From SIG673 sp045638685 (GTDB taxonomy: Bacteria > Bacillota > Clostridia > Oscillospirales > CAG-272): a stretch of DNA of 64,000 nt. The stretch lies in the NCBI GenBank assembly GCA_045638685.1, contig JAZUBT010000035.1:1-64000 (forward strand), in the 5' to 3' direction. Under the pieces are notes generated by a model, which was given only the letters and a program-made list of their open reading frames with translations, had not been told where the DNA came from and did no database searches. Both the position numbers and the translations under genes were made by a program. Shown piece by piece: positions 50,564 through 60,000 of this stretch (position 1 is its first letter; each line of letters starts with the position of its first letter).

Positions 50564-51610
50564 ATGGTTACAAATTTTAAAGTAAACGGACTGTATAAAA
50601 CGGACGTCTTTAAAAACATAGAGTTTGCGCTTGAGAGTGGCGTTCTTTGCGTTCTTTCAAAGAAGCCCGAAAGAAGCTCTGCGCTTCTCGATACGCTTGT
50701 CGGCGTTAAAGCCGCGGACGGCGGAGAAATATTCGGTAATGAAGGTGCGGCGTATATACCCAAGGGCGCGCCTTTGCCGAGCTATCTTACCGTAAAGGAA
50801 TACCTCTGCTTCGTTTTGAAAATAAAAAATGAAACCGAGCTTCCCGAAAAGGTACTTGAAATTACAGAGGATTTCTATGAGAAAGTAATAGAAACGCTTT
50901 CGCCGCTTGAAAGACTTTCACTCGGTGTGGCAGCGTCTCTTATAGGAAATCCGAGTGTTATCGCTTTAGAGGAGCCGTACCGCGATTTGACCTTTGACGA
51001 GTACGGTGATTTTAAGCAGCTTATTTTTTCCGTCTCGGAGAAAACTCCGGTTATTTTTTCATCCTCCTCTGTTTTTGAGTGCAAGGAGATAAGCGACAAG
51101 GCTCTGGTGCTTTCCACGGGCAGTCAAATTTATTTCGGAGAAACCAAAGCGCTTTTTGAAACCGATATAAACAAAACGGACGTTTGTTGCCTTATTAAAG
51201 GTGATGAAAAGGCGATAATTGCTACAATAGAGCGATACAGTCCCGAAATCAAGGAAACCGTAAGGGAAGGAGTTTACTTGGTTACGGTAAAAGATGTTCC
51301 GATGTTCCGCGCGGCGGAAACAAGAAGCAGAATAAAAAAGCAGCTTTCAAAGGCTCGGCTTTCGTTGCTTGAAATAAGATCGGAAAAGGAAGCGCTGTTT
51401 AATATAATCGGAGAGCTTACGGAGTGCGACAGAAAAAAACGCGCCGAGTACGAGGAAAGCGCGTCTTTAAAAGCTACAAAAATAACTCGCTCGCTTATTT
51501 CATTTAGTCATGACGAGGATAGCGAGGACGATGAAATTGACGGCGAGGACGGTGTTCTTGAAGACATTGAGGAAACTTATGAAGATACAATGTTCTCGGA
51601 AGATGATTAA
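50564..51610 (+). CDS. Pseudo-ATPase of a GldA-like ABC system
   Basis: 348 residues from ATG 50564, which has GGGGGC upstream (an in-frame ATG at 50549 overlaps that site). The order of segments follows an ABC-2 ATPase of the GldA/NatA type, but the motifs are gone. The Walker A loop reads SKKPERSSA without the lysine; the signature reads LSPLERLSLG; Walker B reads VIALEEPYRDLTFDE; and the switch His is replaced in IFSSSSVFE. The last ~35 residues are very acidic (DEDSEDDEIDGEDG). It probably binds neither ATP nor hydrolyses it, and may act as a scaffold. The next two genes are GldF- and GldG-like. Confidence 0.75.
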   Translation: MVTNFKVNGLYKTDVFKNIEFALESGVLCVLSKKPERSSALLDTLVGVKAADGGEIFGNEGAAYIPKGAPLPSYLTVKEYLCFVLKIKNETELPEKVLEITEDFYEKVIETLSPLERLSLGVAASLIGNPSVIALEEPYRDLTFDEYGDFKQLIFSVSEKTPVIFSSSSVFECKEISDKALVLSTGSQIYFGETKALFETDINKTDVCCLIKGDEKAIIATIERYSPEIKETVREGVYLVTVKDVPMFRAAETRSRIKKQLSKARLSLLEIRSEKEALFNIIGELTECDRKKRAEYEESASLKATKITRSLISFSHDEDSEDDEIDGEDGVLEDIEETYEDTMFSEDD

Positions 51611-51668
51611 AACAGTATAGAAAAAGACTTATATTGTTATTTTGTTATATAAGAAAGGGCTTTGATAA

Positions 51669-52532
51669 ATGAAACCTGTTTATTCTCTTACGCTTAAATC
51701 CCTTATGCGGAATTTAAAGACGTATGTGTTTTTGGCGGTTATGATCCTGGCGGAGGGCTTTTTCCTTACCTATATTAATTTTAACAACCGGTATTCGGTA
51801 GTCGAATATTCGCTTGAATTTATCGAAATAGTACTAATGCTTCTGCTCCCGCTTATAACTGCGGAGATTTTCTCCGCAGAACGCGAAAACGGATTTGAAA
51901 AAACGCTTTTCGCCCTCGGTGTGTCGAAGCCGTCGCTTTATATGGGTAAGGCTTTGGCTGTTCTTACCGTTTTTCTCATTCCGCACACGCTTTTAATTAT
52001 TACTCCGTTTGTTTTTGAGATATTCGGAATTGTAAATTTAACTTCAGCGACCGCATCGGTTTTTGCTTATTTTTTGTCGGGCGCTTCTCTTATATCGGTC
52101 TGTCTCTTTATTTCGCTGACCGTTAAAAAGCGCTTCCATTCTTATATTGTATCTTACGCCGCTATGCTACTTATTTACTTTTTTGGTATTTTTGCATCGG
52201 TTGTACCTGTAACACGTAACTTCAGTCTGCTTCTTTTAACCGTTATCGCGATAGTCATCTCGGTGCTCATATATCTTTTCACAAAATCCGGACTTATATT
52301 CGGCGGATTTTTCTGCATAGTCGAGGCGCTTCTTATTTTCTTTTATTTTATAACGCCCAAAGCATTTGCGGGAGCGCTTTCGGTATTTTTAGACCTTCTT
52401 TCGCCCTGCGCGTCTCTTAACGCGATTATATATGGGCCGTTTGATATAACTGCGATAGTTCATCTCATTTTATTTGCCGCGATATTCGTTTCTCTTTCGC
52501 TTATGCAGCTGCATAGACGGAAGTATGAGTAA
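51669..52532 (+). CDS. ABC-2 type permease (GldF-like)
   Basis: 287 residues with about six to seven membrane helices. The order IFSAERENGFEKTLFALGVSKPSLYMGKA is typical of ABC-2 permeases of the GldF/NosY kind. In gliding bacteria GldF works with GldA and GldG; in Firmicutes the role is unknown. It follows the pseudo-ATPase by 58 bp. Confidence 0.83.
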   Translation: MKPVYSLTLKSLMRNLKTYVFLAVMILAEGFFLTYINFNNRYSVVEYSLEFIEIVLMLLLPLITAEIFSAERENGFEKTLFALGVSKPSLYMGKALAVLTVFLIPHTLLIITPFVFEIFGIVNLTSATASVFAYFLSGASLISVCLFISLTVKKRFHSYIVSYAAMLLIYFFGIFASVVPVTRNFSLLLLTVIAIVISVLIYLFTKSGLIFGGFFCIVEALLIFFYFITPKAFAGALSVFLDLLSPCASLNAIIYGPFDITAIVHLILFAAIFVSLSLMQLHRRKYE

Positions 52533-52551
52533 GGGAAAGGGGGATAAATAA

Positions 52552-54048
52552 ATGTTTTTTGATAAGCTTTCCCGAAAAACGGGAGAAAAACACGCAGCGC
52601 TTATAATCATTTTTTCGCTTATTTTAATAGCCGCTCTTGTACTCCTCGGCGTTAAACTTATTCCGACCGTTTATACACGGCTCGACCTTTCCGCAAACTC
52701 TATGTACACTCTTTCTCCCGAAACCGAGAAGCTAATATCATCGGTTGACGAGGACGTTACAATCTATCTTATCGCTCCCTTAGGAGAGGAAAACGACGGC
52801 ATAAAAACCTTTTTGGAAAGATATTCCGGTAAAAGTAAGCGTATAACCTTAAAAACTCTTGATCCGGTAGCCGACGAGGAGGAAATTTACAAGTATTCAG
52901 GCTCGACTCCCCCGTCTAACAGTATAGTGGTCAAGACGGATACCCGCTATAAGCTTATTCCCTACTACGATCTGTTCTACTACGGAGAGGATGCGTATAA
53001 TTACGCGTATCAGATTTACGCGCAGTACCGAAACGCAGGTTATATAGACTCAAGCCTGAGCTTTGACGACTATCTTAAAAAATACGCGGTTTACGACGGC
53101 TGCTATTCGGGATACGAATACGAGGAGAGCATAAACTCGGCGATAAGATACGTTACCTCGGATACGCTTAAAAAGATATACCTTCTTGCGGGACACGAGG
53201 AGGATTCCCCATCGTTTGACGTCTATAACCATATTACCAATTTCGGTATAGAGCTTACAAGAATTAACGCCGAAAAGATAGATATTCCCGCCGACACGGA
53301 TTTGTTACTCCTTTTCCCGAACACGGATATTTCAGCCGTGGAAAAGGATAAGCTTTCGGAATATATGAAAAACGGCGGAAAGGTCCTTCTTGTTACCACT
53401 CAGGGTATTGATTACAATACTCTTTATACCTTGCTTAAGGAATACGGTGTTGAAAGCGACGGTAAATATCTTTGCGAGGATAACGAATACTATAATTTCG
53501 AGAAAATTCCCGCATACACGGTTCCCGATATTTCCGACGAGGGACTTGCAGCTATTCTTGAAGAGCAGGCGGGAACGCTTCTTCTTGCCGGAACGACGGG
53601 TATAACGTTTACCGAGACGATTCCCGCCGGTATTACCGTTAAGCCGCTTCTTACCACCTCTCCCGAAAGCTATACCACGGAGGATATGGAAAATTATAAG
53701 TTTAACGACGCTACCGATACGAGAAGGGTGAGATATACGGGTGTTTCCGCTATGAACGAAAACGGCGGCGGATTTGTGTGGATTTCCGCTCCGAGTGTGC
53801 TTTATGAGGATTACACGGTCTATACGAACGGCGGCAATCTTCTTACCCTGACGTATTATATAAATACGCTTACCGAGAACGTTTACGAGGAGCCTATTCC
53901 TACGGTAATGCTTACGTTGGCGCCGCTTAACGCACCGAAATGGTTTATATACACCTTTGCCTCGGTTTTCTGCGGAGTGATACCGCTCGGACTTATCGGA
54001 TACGCGGTAATACGTAAAAGACGCGTTTACCTTAAAACCGCAAGCTGA
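52552..54048 (+). CDS. GldG-family ABC transporter auxiliary membrane protein
   Basis: 498 residues: an N-terminal helix (AALIIIFSLILIAALVLLG), a large external domain with the ABC-type-transport/Gld pattern (TRLDLSANSMYTLSPETEKL, YLLAGHEEDS, LLLLFPNTDISAVEKDKL, GGKVLLVTT), and a C-terminal helix (FIYTFASVFCGVIPLGLIGY). It completes the GldA-F-G-like set. The external domain is thought to bind a ligand or cell-surface partner (inference). It starts 19 bp after the permease stop. Confidence 0.83.
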   Translation: MFFDKLSRKTGEKHAALIIIFSLILIAALVLLGVKLIPTVYTRLDLSANSMYTLSPETEKLISSVDEDVTIYLIAPLGEENDGIKTFLERYSGKSKRITLKTLDPVADEEEIYKYSGSTPPSNSIVVKTDTRYKLIPYYDLFYYGEDAYNYAYQIYAQYRNAGYIDSSLSFDDYLKKYAVYDGCYSGYEYEESINSAIRYVTSDTLKKIYLLAGHEEDSPSFDVYNHITNFGIELTRINAEKIDIPADTDLLLLFPNTDISAVEKDKLSEYMKNGGKVLLVTTQGIDYNTLYTLLKEYGVESDGKYLCEDNEYYNFEKIPAYTVPDISDEGLAAILEEQAGTLLLAGTTGITFTETIPAGITVKPLLTTSPESYTTEDMENYKFNDATDTRRVRYTGVSAMNENGGGFVWISAPSVLYEDYTVYTNGGNLLTLTYYINTLTENVYEEPIPTVMLTLAPLNAPKWFIYTFASVFCGVIPLGLIGYAVIRKRRVYLKTAS

Positions 54049-54132
54049 TATTAAAAAACAAAATGGCGAACTATGGTGTGTGCTCCAAAGGACGGTTTTG
54101 AAATCAAATAGAATACGTTACCTGCCGATAGG

Positions 54133-54169
54133 AAAAGGACGAAGAATTGTTAAAATTCCTCGTCCTTTT
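54133..54169. terminator. Bidirectional terminator after the Gld-like genes
   Basis: A 16-bp stem with one mismatch, AAAAGGACGAAGAATT (54133-54148) with 54154-54169, and a GTTAA loop. T-runs on both strands suit the convergent genes. Confidence 0.85.
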
Positions 54170-54221
54170 TTCTTGATAAGCACTGCGTTTGTGTCCGCAG
54201 AGGCTTTTTTAGTTATATAAA

Positions 54222-55082
54222 TTAATTTGCCGGAACAAAGCCTTCGGGAAGCTTAAAGTCGGTAAGCCTCTTAAAATAGCGCTTGTTTTCCTCCCAAATT
54301 ATGATGTTTTTTTCCTTAACGTTTGCCGAAAGACGCTTTACGCATATGAGAGTATCGGACGGAAAAACGTTAAATGCCGTATAAAATTTCGCAACGTCAA
54401 GTGAATTTAAATAAAGAGAACATTCATCGTATCTAACGCCTGACGTTACGCCCATTTCGTCAAGCGATATGAAAACACCGTTATCGTGGAGGTTTTTGTA
54501 ATAATCCACGTCGATTAGGAAAATAACGTAGTCGCCCGCAATAGCGTTTACCGAGAGCGTTTCCTCGTTGTCCTTTATAATCGACGGATTTAAAAAGTAA
54601 TCGCTTATACCCTTGTCGTACATAGCCTGAAGTTCGTCGGTATTCATAAGAATAATGTCAAAAAGCTCGGCAGAGGTCTTACCGTCGCCGTTATAGTCAG
54701 CGTCTATCTGCTGCGAAAAGGCGTCCTGCACCGCGTCTCTCCCTGTTTCCGACAAAACAGCAGGTCCTGCGTAAAGGACGCGCACGTCGTACTTCTCTTT
54801 GGTAACGGACTGTACTATAAGCACGGTGAATACGGTTACAAAGAAAAGCGCGATAAGAATGTACCACTTATAGTAAAACCAAAGGTCTAAAGGAGAAAGT
54901 CTTTGTTTTACCGCCGCGCCGCCTTGTGATGCGGCAGGCGCTATATCACTTTCGGGAGATATGCCTGTTTTTGCCGCGAGCTTTCTTGCCTCCAAAGATA
55001 ATCCTATTTCCGTATCCTCGATGGATACATTATTTTGGGGCTCGGTGCGGTTTTCGGTTTTGTTATTTACGTTTTCGGACAT
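54222..55082 (-). CDS. Single-pass membrane protein of unknown function
   Basis: 286 residues. The N-terminal ~65 residues are polar and Asn/Glu-rich, followed by one helix (YILIALFFVTVFTVLIVQSV, about residues 75-95) and a C-terminal external domain. A loop DADYNGDGKTSAELFD resembles an EF-hand or dockerin calcium loop. No known family is recognised. It lies between the Gld-like genes and uppP, 43 bp from the uppP stop on the same strand. Confidence 0.68.
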   Translation of the reverse strand: MSENVNNKTENRTEPQNNVSIEDTEIGLSLEARKLAAKTGISPESDIAPAASQGGAAVKQRLSPLDLWFYYKWYILIALFFVTVFTVLIVQSVTKEKYDVRVLYAGPAVLSETGRDAVQDAFSQQIDADYNGDGKTSAELFDIILMNTDELQAMYDKGISDYFLNPSIIKDNEETLSVNAIAGDYVIFLIDVDYYKNLHDNGVFISLDEMGVTSGVRYDECSLYLNSLDVAKFYTAFNVFPSDTLICVKRLSANVKEKNIIIWEENKRYFKRLTDFKLPEGFVPAN

Positions 55083-55125
55083 TTTAAGTCTCCGTTTCTT
55101 TGATACGAAAGGTAAAGGGGGTAAA

Positions 55126-55956
55126 TTAAATCAGCGAAAATACAAGTATAACGGCAATACCGAGCACTATTCGGTAGTAGCCGAACAGCTTAAAGTCGTG
55201 GCGTTTTACAAAGCTCATTAAAAACTTTATCGCAAGTACCGAAACGGTAAAAGCGACCGCTGATCCGAGAAGAAGCGTTAAAAGCTCCGCTCCCGAAAAA
55301 TCAAAGCCGAATTTTATCAGCTTCAGCGCGCTTGCGCCGAGCATGGTTGGAACTGCAAGGAAGAAGGTGAATTCCGCGGCGGCAACACGCGAGACGCCGA
55401 TTATAAGCGCGCCTATTATCGTTGCTCCGGAGCGAGAGGTTCCCGGTATCATTGAAAGCACCTGAAAAAGACCGATTATAACAGCCGTTTTGTATCCTAT
55501 ATTTTCAAGGCTGTCAATTTTAGGAGCTTTGTCCCTGTTTAAGCGTTCTATTACAATGAAAAGAATGCCGTAAAAAATCAGCATTACTGATATGGAAATC
55601 GCGCCGCCGAAGTACTTTTCAAGCGTTTCGTCAAATATAAAACCGAGCACGGCAGAGGGAATACAGGCAACTGCGACCTTAAGCCACATTGAAAGGATGT
55701 CCTTTTTTACATATAGCTTTTCGTTTTTTCCGAAGGGAATCATTTTTTTGCGGAACAGCACTACGACGGCGAGTATTGCGCCGAGCTGAATTACAACGAA
55801 AAACATTTCCTTAAAGCTTTCGGTTGCGGAAAGCGGTAAAAACGCATCGAAAAGCAGCATATGTCCCGTACTGCTGACCGGGAGCCATTCGGTTATACCC
55901 TCGATAATGCCTATTAAAATTATTTTGAGCAGTTCAAATAAAGTTATATTTTCCAT
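55126..55956 (-). CDS. uppP: Undecaprenyl-diphosphatase UppP (BacA)
   Basis: 276 residues, about eight helices. The conserved motifs EGITEWLPVSSTGHM and PGTSRSGATIIGAL form the active site. It recycles undecaprenyl pyrophosphate to the monophosphate carrier for cell-wall synthesis and gives some bacitracin resistance. AAAGGAAACGGG-like sequence precedes the start. Confidence 0.96.
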   Translation of the reverse strand: MENITLFELLKIILIGIIEGITEWLPVSSTGHMLLFDAFLPLSATESFKEMFFVVIQLGAILAVVVLFRKKMIPFGKNEKLYVKKDILSMWLKVAVACIPSAVLGFIFDETLEKYFGGAISISVMLIFYGILFIVIERLNRDKAPKIDSLENIGYKTAVIIGLFQVLSMIPGTSRSGATIIGALIIGVSRVAAAEFTFFLAVPTMLGASALKLIKFGFDFSGAELLTLLLGSAVAFTVSVLAIKFLMSFVKRHDFKLFGYYRIVLGIAVILVFSLI

Positions 55957-55984
55957 TACCCGTTTCCTTTAAAAATATTTTTAC

Positions 55985-56081
55985 AAGCTTATGCGTACGC
56001 GCTCTTTTATATGCTCCGTGTCGAAGGTAAAAGCCGGCTGTTTATGATATTGATAAAGCCGGAAAAAGAGCGCATAAGCTT
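55985..56081. repeat. Nested inverted repeat between the HAD gene and uppP
   Basis: The outer arms AAGCTTATGCG (55985-55995) and CGCATAAGCTT (56071-56081) are a perfect 11-bp inverted repeat, with GCGCTCTTT/AAAGAGCG extending inward and an inner CCGGCT / AGCCGG stem. T-runs follow on the plus side. It lies just downstream of the HAD stop on the minus strand and probably acts as its terminator. Confidence 0.65.
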
Positions 56082-56100
56082 TTTTCGTGTTACGAAAGGC

Positions 56101-56802
56101 TTATATACCGAAAAACTTACGAAGCTCTGAAAAGCCGCCCGAGGGAATGCTCGATATATCCTCGCCGTTTTTATTAATAAGGCAGTCGGTAAGAAGGAAA
56201 ACCTTAATTCCGAGCTTTTCAGCTGCCACGTCCTCGGTGGCGTCGTTTCCTACCATGGTGCAGCTTTCCGCGCTGATACCGTATGTATCGAGTATGCTTT
56301 TGTAGTAATCCGGATTTGGCTTGCAGAAGCAGGAGTTTTCATATGTGGTGTAAAATTCAAAATCCTCGGGGGAAAAACCCGCCCAGCGAATTCTCGCTCT
56401 TGTCGCTACCGCAGGGAAGATAGGGTTTGTCGCAAGTCCTACGCGAAATCCCTTTTCCTTTAACGCGTTAACCGTTTTTTTAGCCTCGGCATTGTATCCG
56501 CAAACGTCCTTTACCTTATCAAAATCGTTTTGGTAGAACTCATCGAAAAGGGGGAGATGCTCCTTTACACCTTCACCGAAAATCTGGTAAAACTTATCCC
56601 AGAAAGCAGCCTCGTTTGTGCGGCTTCCGTCATTTTTAACCATATTTCCCGTGCCTGCCCAGATAGCCTTTACAAGTGCTTCGGGATTATATCCGTATGG
56701 CATAAGCTTTCCTGCAAGTCCTTTGAAATATGCTTTTGTAAAGACCTCTTGATCCATCGGAAGAAGTGTTCCGTCGAGGTCAAATAAAACCCATTTATCC
56801 AA
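56101..56802 (-). CDS. HAD-superfamily hydrolase
   Basis: 233 residues. Motif I FDLDGTLLPMD (nucleophile and acid Asp), motif II LATNPIFP, motif III Lys in CFCKPNPDYY and motif IV MVGNDATEDVAAEKLG are all present. It is likely a small-molecule phosphatase of the phosphoglycolate-phosphatase-like group; the substrate is unknown. It has its own promoter at 56863-56891. Confidence 0.9.
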   Translation of the reverse strand: MDKWVLFDLDGTLLPMDQEVFTKAYFKGLAGKLMPYGYNPEALVKAIWAGTGNMVKNDGSRTNEAAFWDKFYQIFGEGVKEHLPLFDEFYQNDFDKVKDVCGYNAEAKKTVNALKEKGFRVGLATNPIFPAVATRARIRWAGFSPEDFEFYTTYENSCFCKPNPDYYKSILDTYGISAESCTMVGNDATEDVAAEKLGIKVFLLTDCLINKNGEDISSIPSGGFSELRKFFGI

Positions 56803-56862
56803 GTTGCTTTATCTCCTTTTTACGGTACTTTCGGATAAACACCTATGCTAGTGTATAGAAAT

Positions 56863-56891
56863 ATTATAGCATAGCATAGCTTAAAAATCAA
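56863..56891 (-). promoter_or_regulatory. Promoter of the HAD gene, with an overlapping inverted repeat
   Basis: On the minus strand: -35 TTGATT (56891-56886), a 17-bp spacer and a perfect -10 TATAAT (56868-56863). An 8-bp inverted repeat, CTATGCTA (56843-56850) with TAGCATAG (56867-56874), spans from the -10 to about +20, which could be an operator. Confidence 0.75.
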
Positions 56892-56942
56892 CCGTTTTAT
56901 ATTTTTTAATAAAAAATAATTACTTTAATTTAATGAATTTTT

Positions 56943-56981
56943 AAAAAAGCGCCGCAACGGGTTTATCTGCGGCGCTTTTTT
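56943..56981. terminator. Strong bidirectional terminator
   Basis: A perfect 14-bp stem, AAAAAAGCGCCGCA (56943-56956) with TGCGGCGCTTTTTT (56968-56981), with a T-run on both strands. On the minus strand it lies downstream of the large ABC gene, past its 3' repeats. Confidence 0.9.
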
Positions 56982-57007
56982 TATTATTCATTTTTTACCC
57001 CAAGCTT

Positions 57008-57072
57008 TTTACTCCGAGTTTTGTTTTTACTCCGAGTTTTGTTTTTACTTCGAGTTTTGTTTTTACTCTGAG
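57008..57072. repeat. Tandem 18-bp repeats overlapping the end of the ABC gene
   Basis: The unit TTTACTCCGAGTTTTGTT occurs at 57008-57025, 57026-57043 (identical) and 57044-57061 (one change), with a partial fourth copy at 57062-57072. The partial copy contains the stop codon of the ABC gene (minus strand TAA, 57063-57065), so the array looks like slippage copies of the gene's own 3' end. Confidence 0.8.
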
Positions 57073-60000
57073 CGGAGTGCTTCAACGGGGTCCTTCTTTG
57101 CGGCTATTCTCGACGGAATAAGTCCCGAAATAAGGGTCAGCGCCATGCTTATAGCGACAAGTATAACAGCGCCTGCGGGAGGAAGCGCGGCAATTCCCGA
57201 AATTCCCGATAAATGCTTAATTATAAGACCTATCGGAATGTTAAGAAGAACAGTTACTATAATTCCTATTGCGCCAGAGGCAAAGCCTACTATAAGCGTC
57301 TCGGCATTAAATACGTTGGCAACATCTCTCTTGGACGCACCCATTGCGCGGAGAATACCTATTTCCTTTGCTCTTTCAAGAACAGAGATGTAGGTTATAA
57401 TTCCTATCATAATAGAGGAAACTATCAGCGAAATGGAGACGAAGAATATAAGAACGTAAGAAATAGCGTCAATTATAGAGGTTACAGATGACATTATAAG
57501 TCCGACGTAGTCGGTGTAGCTTATCTTGTCGTTTTCTTCCGTCTGCTCGCTGTTGTATTGCTCGATTATATCCGCGATAAATTCCTTATCCTCGAAGCTT
57601 ATCGGGTATATCGAAATATAGTCGGGAGAGGACTTGTCGTGTGCGCCGAAAAGCTCGTAGTTTTCTTCAAGCGTTGTCGGAGCCTCGTGCGGAACGTACT
57701 CGTCAAAGAAGGAAACAAGCTGCGCGTCGGTGTAAACGTTATTGGCAATCGCGGTGTCAAGCGCAAGGGCAAGCTTTTTGTTCTTTCCGTTTTCGCTCTG
57801 CGACGGAGCCTTTTCCGTTCTGTACGTTTCTCTCGCTTTTTCGTCGATTATGCCGTCGAAGGCGGTATTAACAGCAGTGGAATCCATAGTTCCCACCAGA
57901 GCTTCGATTTGGCTCTGTTCAAGTGCGGTTATTGACTTGTAATGCTCTACGATATAGGCTCTTCGTATCTGTTCCGAAACAACAATGGAGGTTCCTTGAT
58001 AGAAGCTGCTGTTTGTCTCACCGAGCGAATAGGCGTCTGCAACGCTTAAAAGTAGCTTGTAGATTTCCTCGTTACTCATATCTCCGTATTTATCGTTAAA
58101 GCCTTCTGCACCTAATATGCCTTGAGCGATAGAGTTAAGGTATAACGGCGGCATTTTAGCATAAATAATTCCAAAGATTATCTTCGTCTTTTCAGCGTCA
58201 AGCTCAACCGCGTTCGGAGAGTTAACTATCTCGTCAACGTATTTCTGCGCGCTGTCAGTCATGCTCTTTCTGACCGTATCGAGAGCAAAGGTGTAGATAT
58301 AGTTGTAAAGCTGCTCGTCGGTAAACGTTTCAAAGTACTTTTTGATTATTTCCTCGTTGCCGACACCCGCGTACTTTAAAATGATGCTCATAAGCTCATC
58401 TCTGCCGGACGTAGGGGTTACGCCGAGAGAGGGAAGCATGGCGTCGGCGCCAGCCTTTACGGCGTCCTCGTTCGGGGTGGTTAGCATAAGTCTGTAAATT
58501 TCTGCCTTTTTCATCTCGTTTGCTTCGGCAATATATGACTTGAAGGCAGCCGGCTTATCCGCGTCGGGGATTACGGAGTCATTGGGAGCAACGAAGGGGA
58601 GTCCGGTAAATACGTCAATTTCGGTATTGGCGTTCTGCGCCTTTACTATATCGCTGCCCGCTACCGCATCAATAAGGTATTCCGTAAGCGCGTAGGTGTA
58701 AATAAGAGTGCCCGAAAGCGAGCCTGCGGTGGCTTCGGGGTTCTGACGGATAATTCCGGAAATAGTTAAATCAAGTCCGTTTGCGATTATTCCGTTAAGC
58801 TCGGCAGATGAGGTTTCACTGCGGTAGTCGAGCCACTCGCCCGTAATTGCGTGCTTATAATAGTAGTCGCTCGTCGGTATAATTTTGTAGGTGATGCCGA
58901 TAAGCTGATCGTAGGTGAATTCCTGAATTTCGGATTCGATGGGGGTGCCGTTAATCGCGCCCATAACCGCCGAAAGCATCTCGTCCTTTGTGGTAAGACC
59001 GAGGCTGTAAAGAGAGAGGTCGGTGATTCTATTATCCGAGGAAACGAGGAGTACTACCTCGTTTTTGCTCTTAGGCCAATCTCCCGCAACAATATCGTAC
59101 TGCTCCTTTATCATATCGTGCATCAGCGGACCGCCTTCTACGGCGTCCTTCGGAGGGAGCATTTCCTGCCATACGTTAAAGGAAGAAAAGCTTGTATTCA
59201 TCATAGAGGAGGCGTTGTTCTGGCTAAGTCCCATATCGACGGCCATATCAACGAAAAGCTCGTTTATATCGGCTTTATAGTAGCTTCCGTCGGGATTTTT
59301 AAGGTAGGCGTTGATATCGGCGTTGTAGCCGTATCTTATGAGGGAGGCGTGCTCCTTTATTTTATTATCTTCCTTGTCAAGGAACACCTTAAACTTATCA
59401 AGGTTATTCGTGCTGGTCGCCGGGTTCATCATTGAGGTAAGAAGATTATAAGAAACGTTGTTGGAATAAATCTTATTTGGATCGGCGTTTTCCGGCTTTC
59501 CGCTTTCGCCCATAAAGCTTGTTATAAATGAGGAAACGTCCATTTCTTCTTTTTGAAGAGTTATCGGGTATGAGGAAAGAGTTTCCTTCTGAACTCTGCT
59601 GATAAAGGCGTTAATTCCGTTTGAAAGGGAGAGGATAAGCGCTATACCGATTATACCTATACTGCCAGCAAACGAGGTCATAAAGGTTCTGGTTTTCTTG
59701 GTTAAAAGGTTGTTAAACGAAAGGCTTATCGCGGTGAAAAAGGACATTGACGGACGTTTTAGCTTTTTGCTTTTCGGCGTCTTTTTTTCCTTCCTTTCCA
59801 CTGCCGCTTTTTCGTCGTTCTCGTAGCTAACGTCGGTGGTTGCGGTGTTTTCAGGCTCGGTGAGAGCGGAGCCTTCGGCATTAAGGAGAGCTTCCTTTTC
59901 AGCCTCGGCCTTAATGAGAGCCTCTGTGTTTGCCTCTGCATCTTCGACTGAGTATGGGTTGGAGTCGCCGATAATTTTTCCGTCCTTAAGTCTTATTATT

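Noticed and set aside
57008..57072. Possible CRISPR array or attachment site
   Set aside because: The 18-bp units abut without spacers, and there is no integrase or phage gene nearby.
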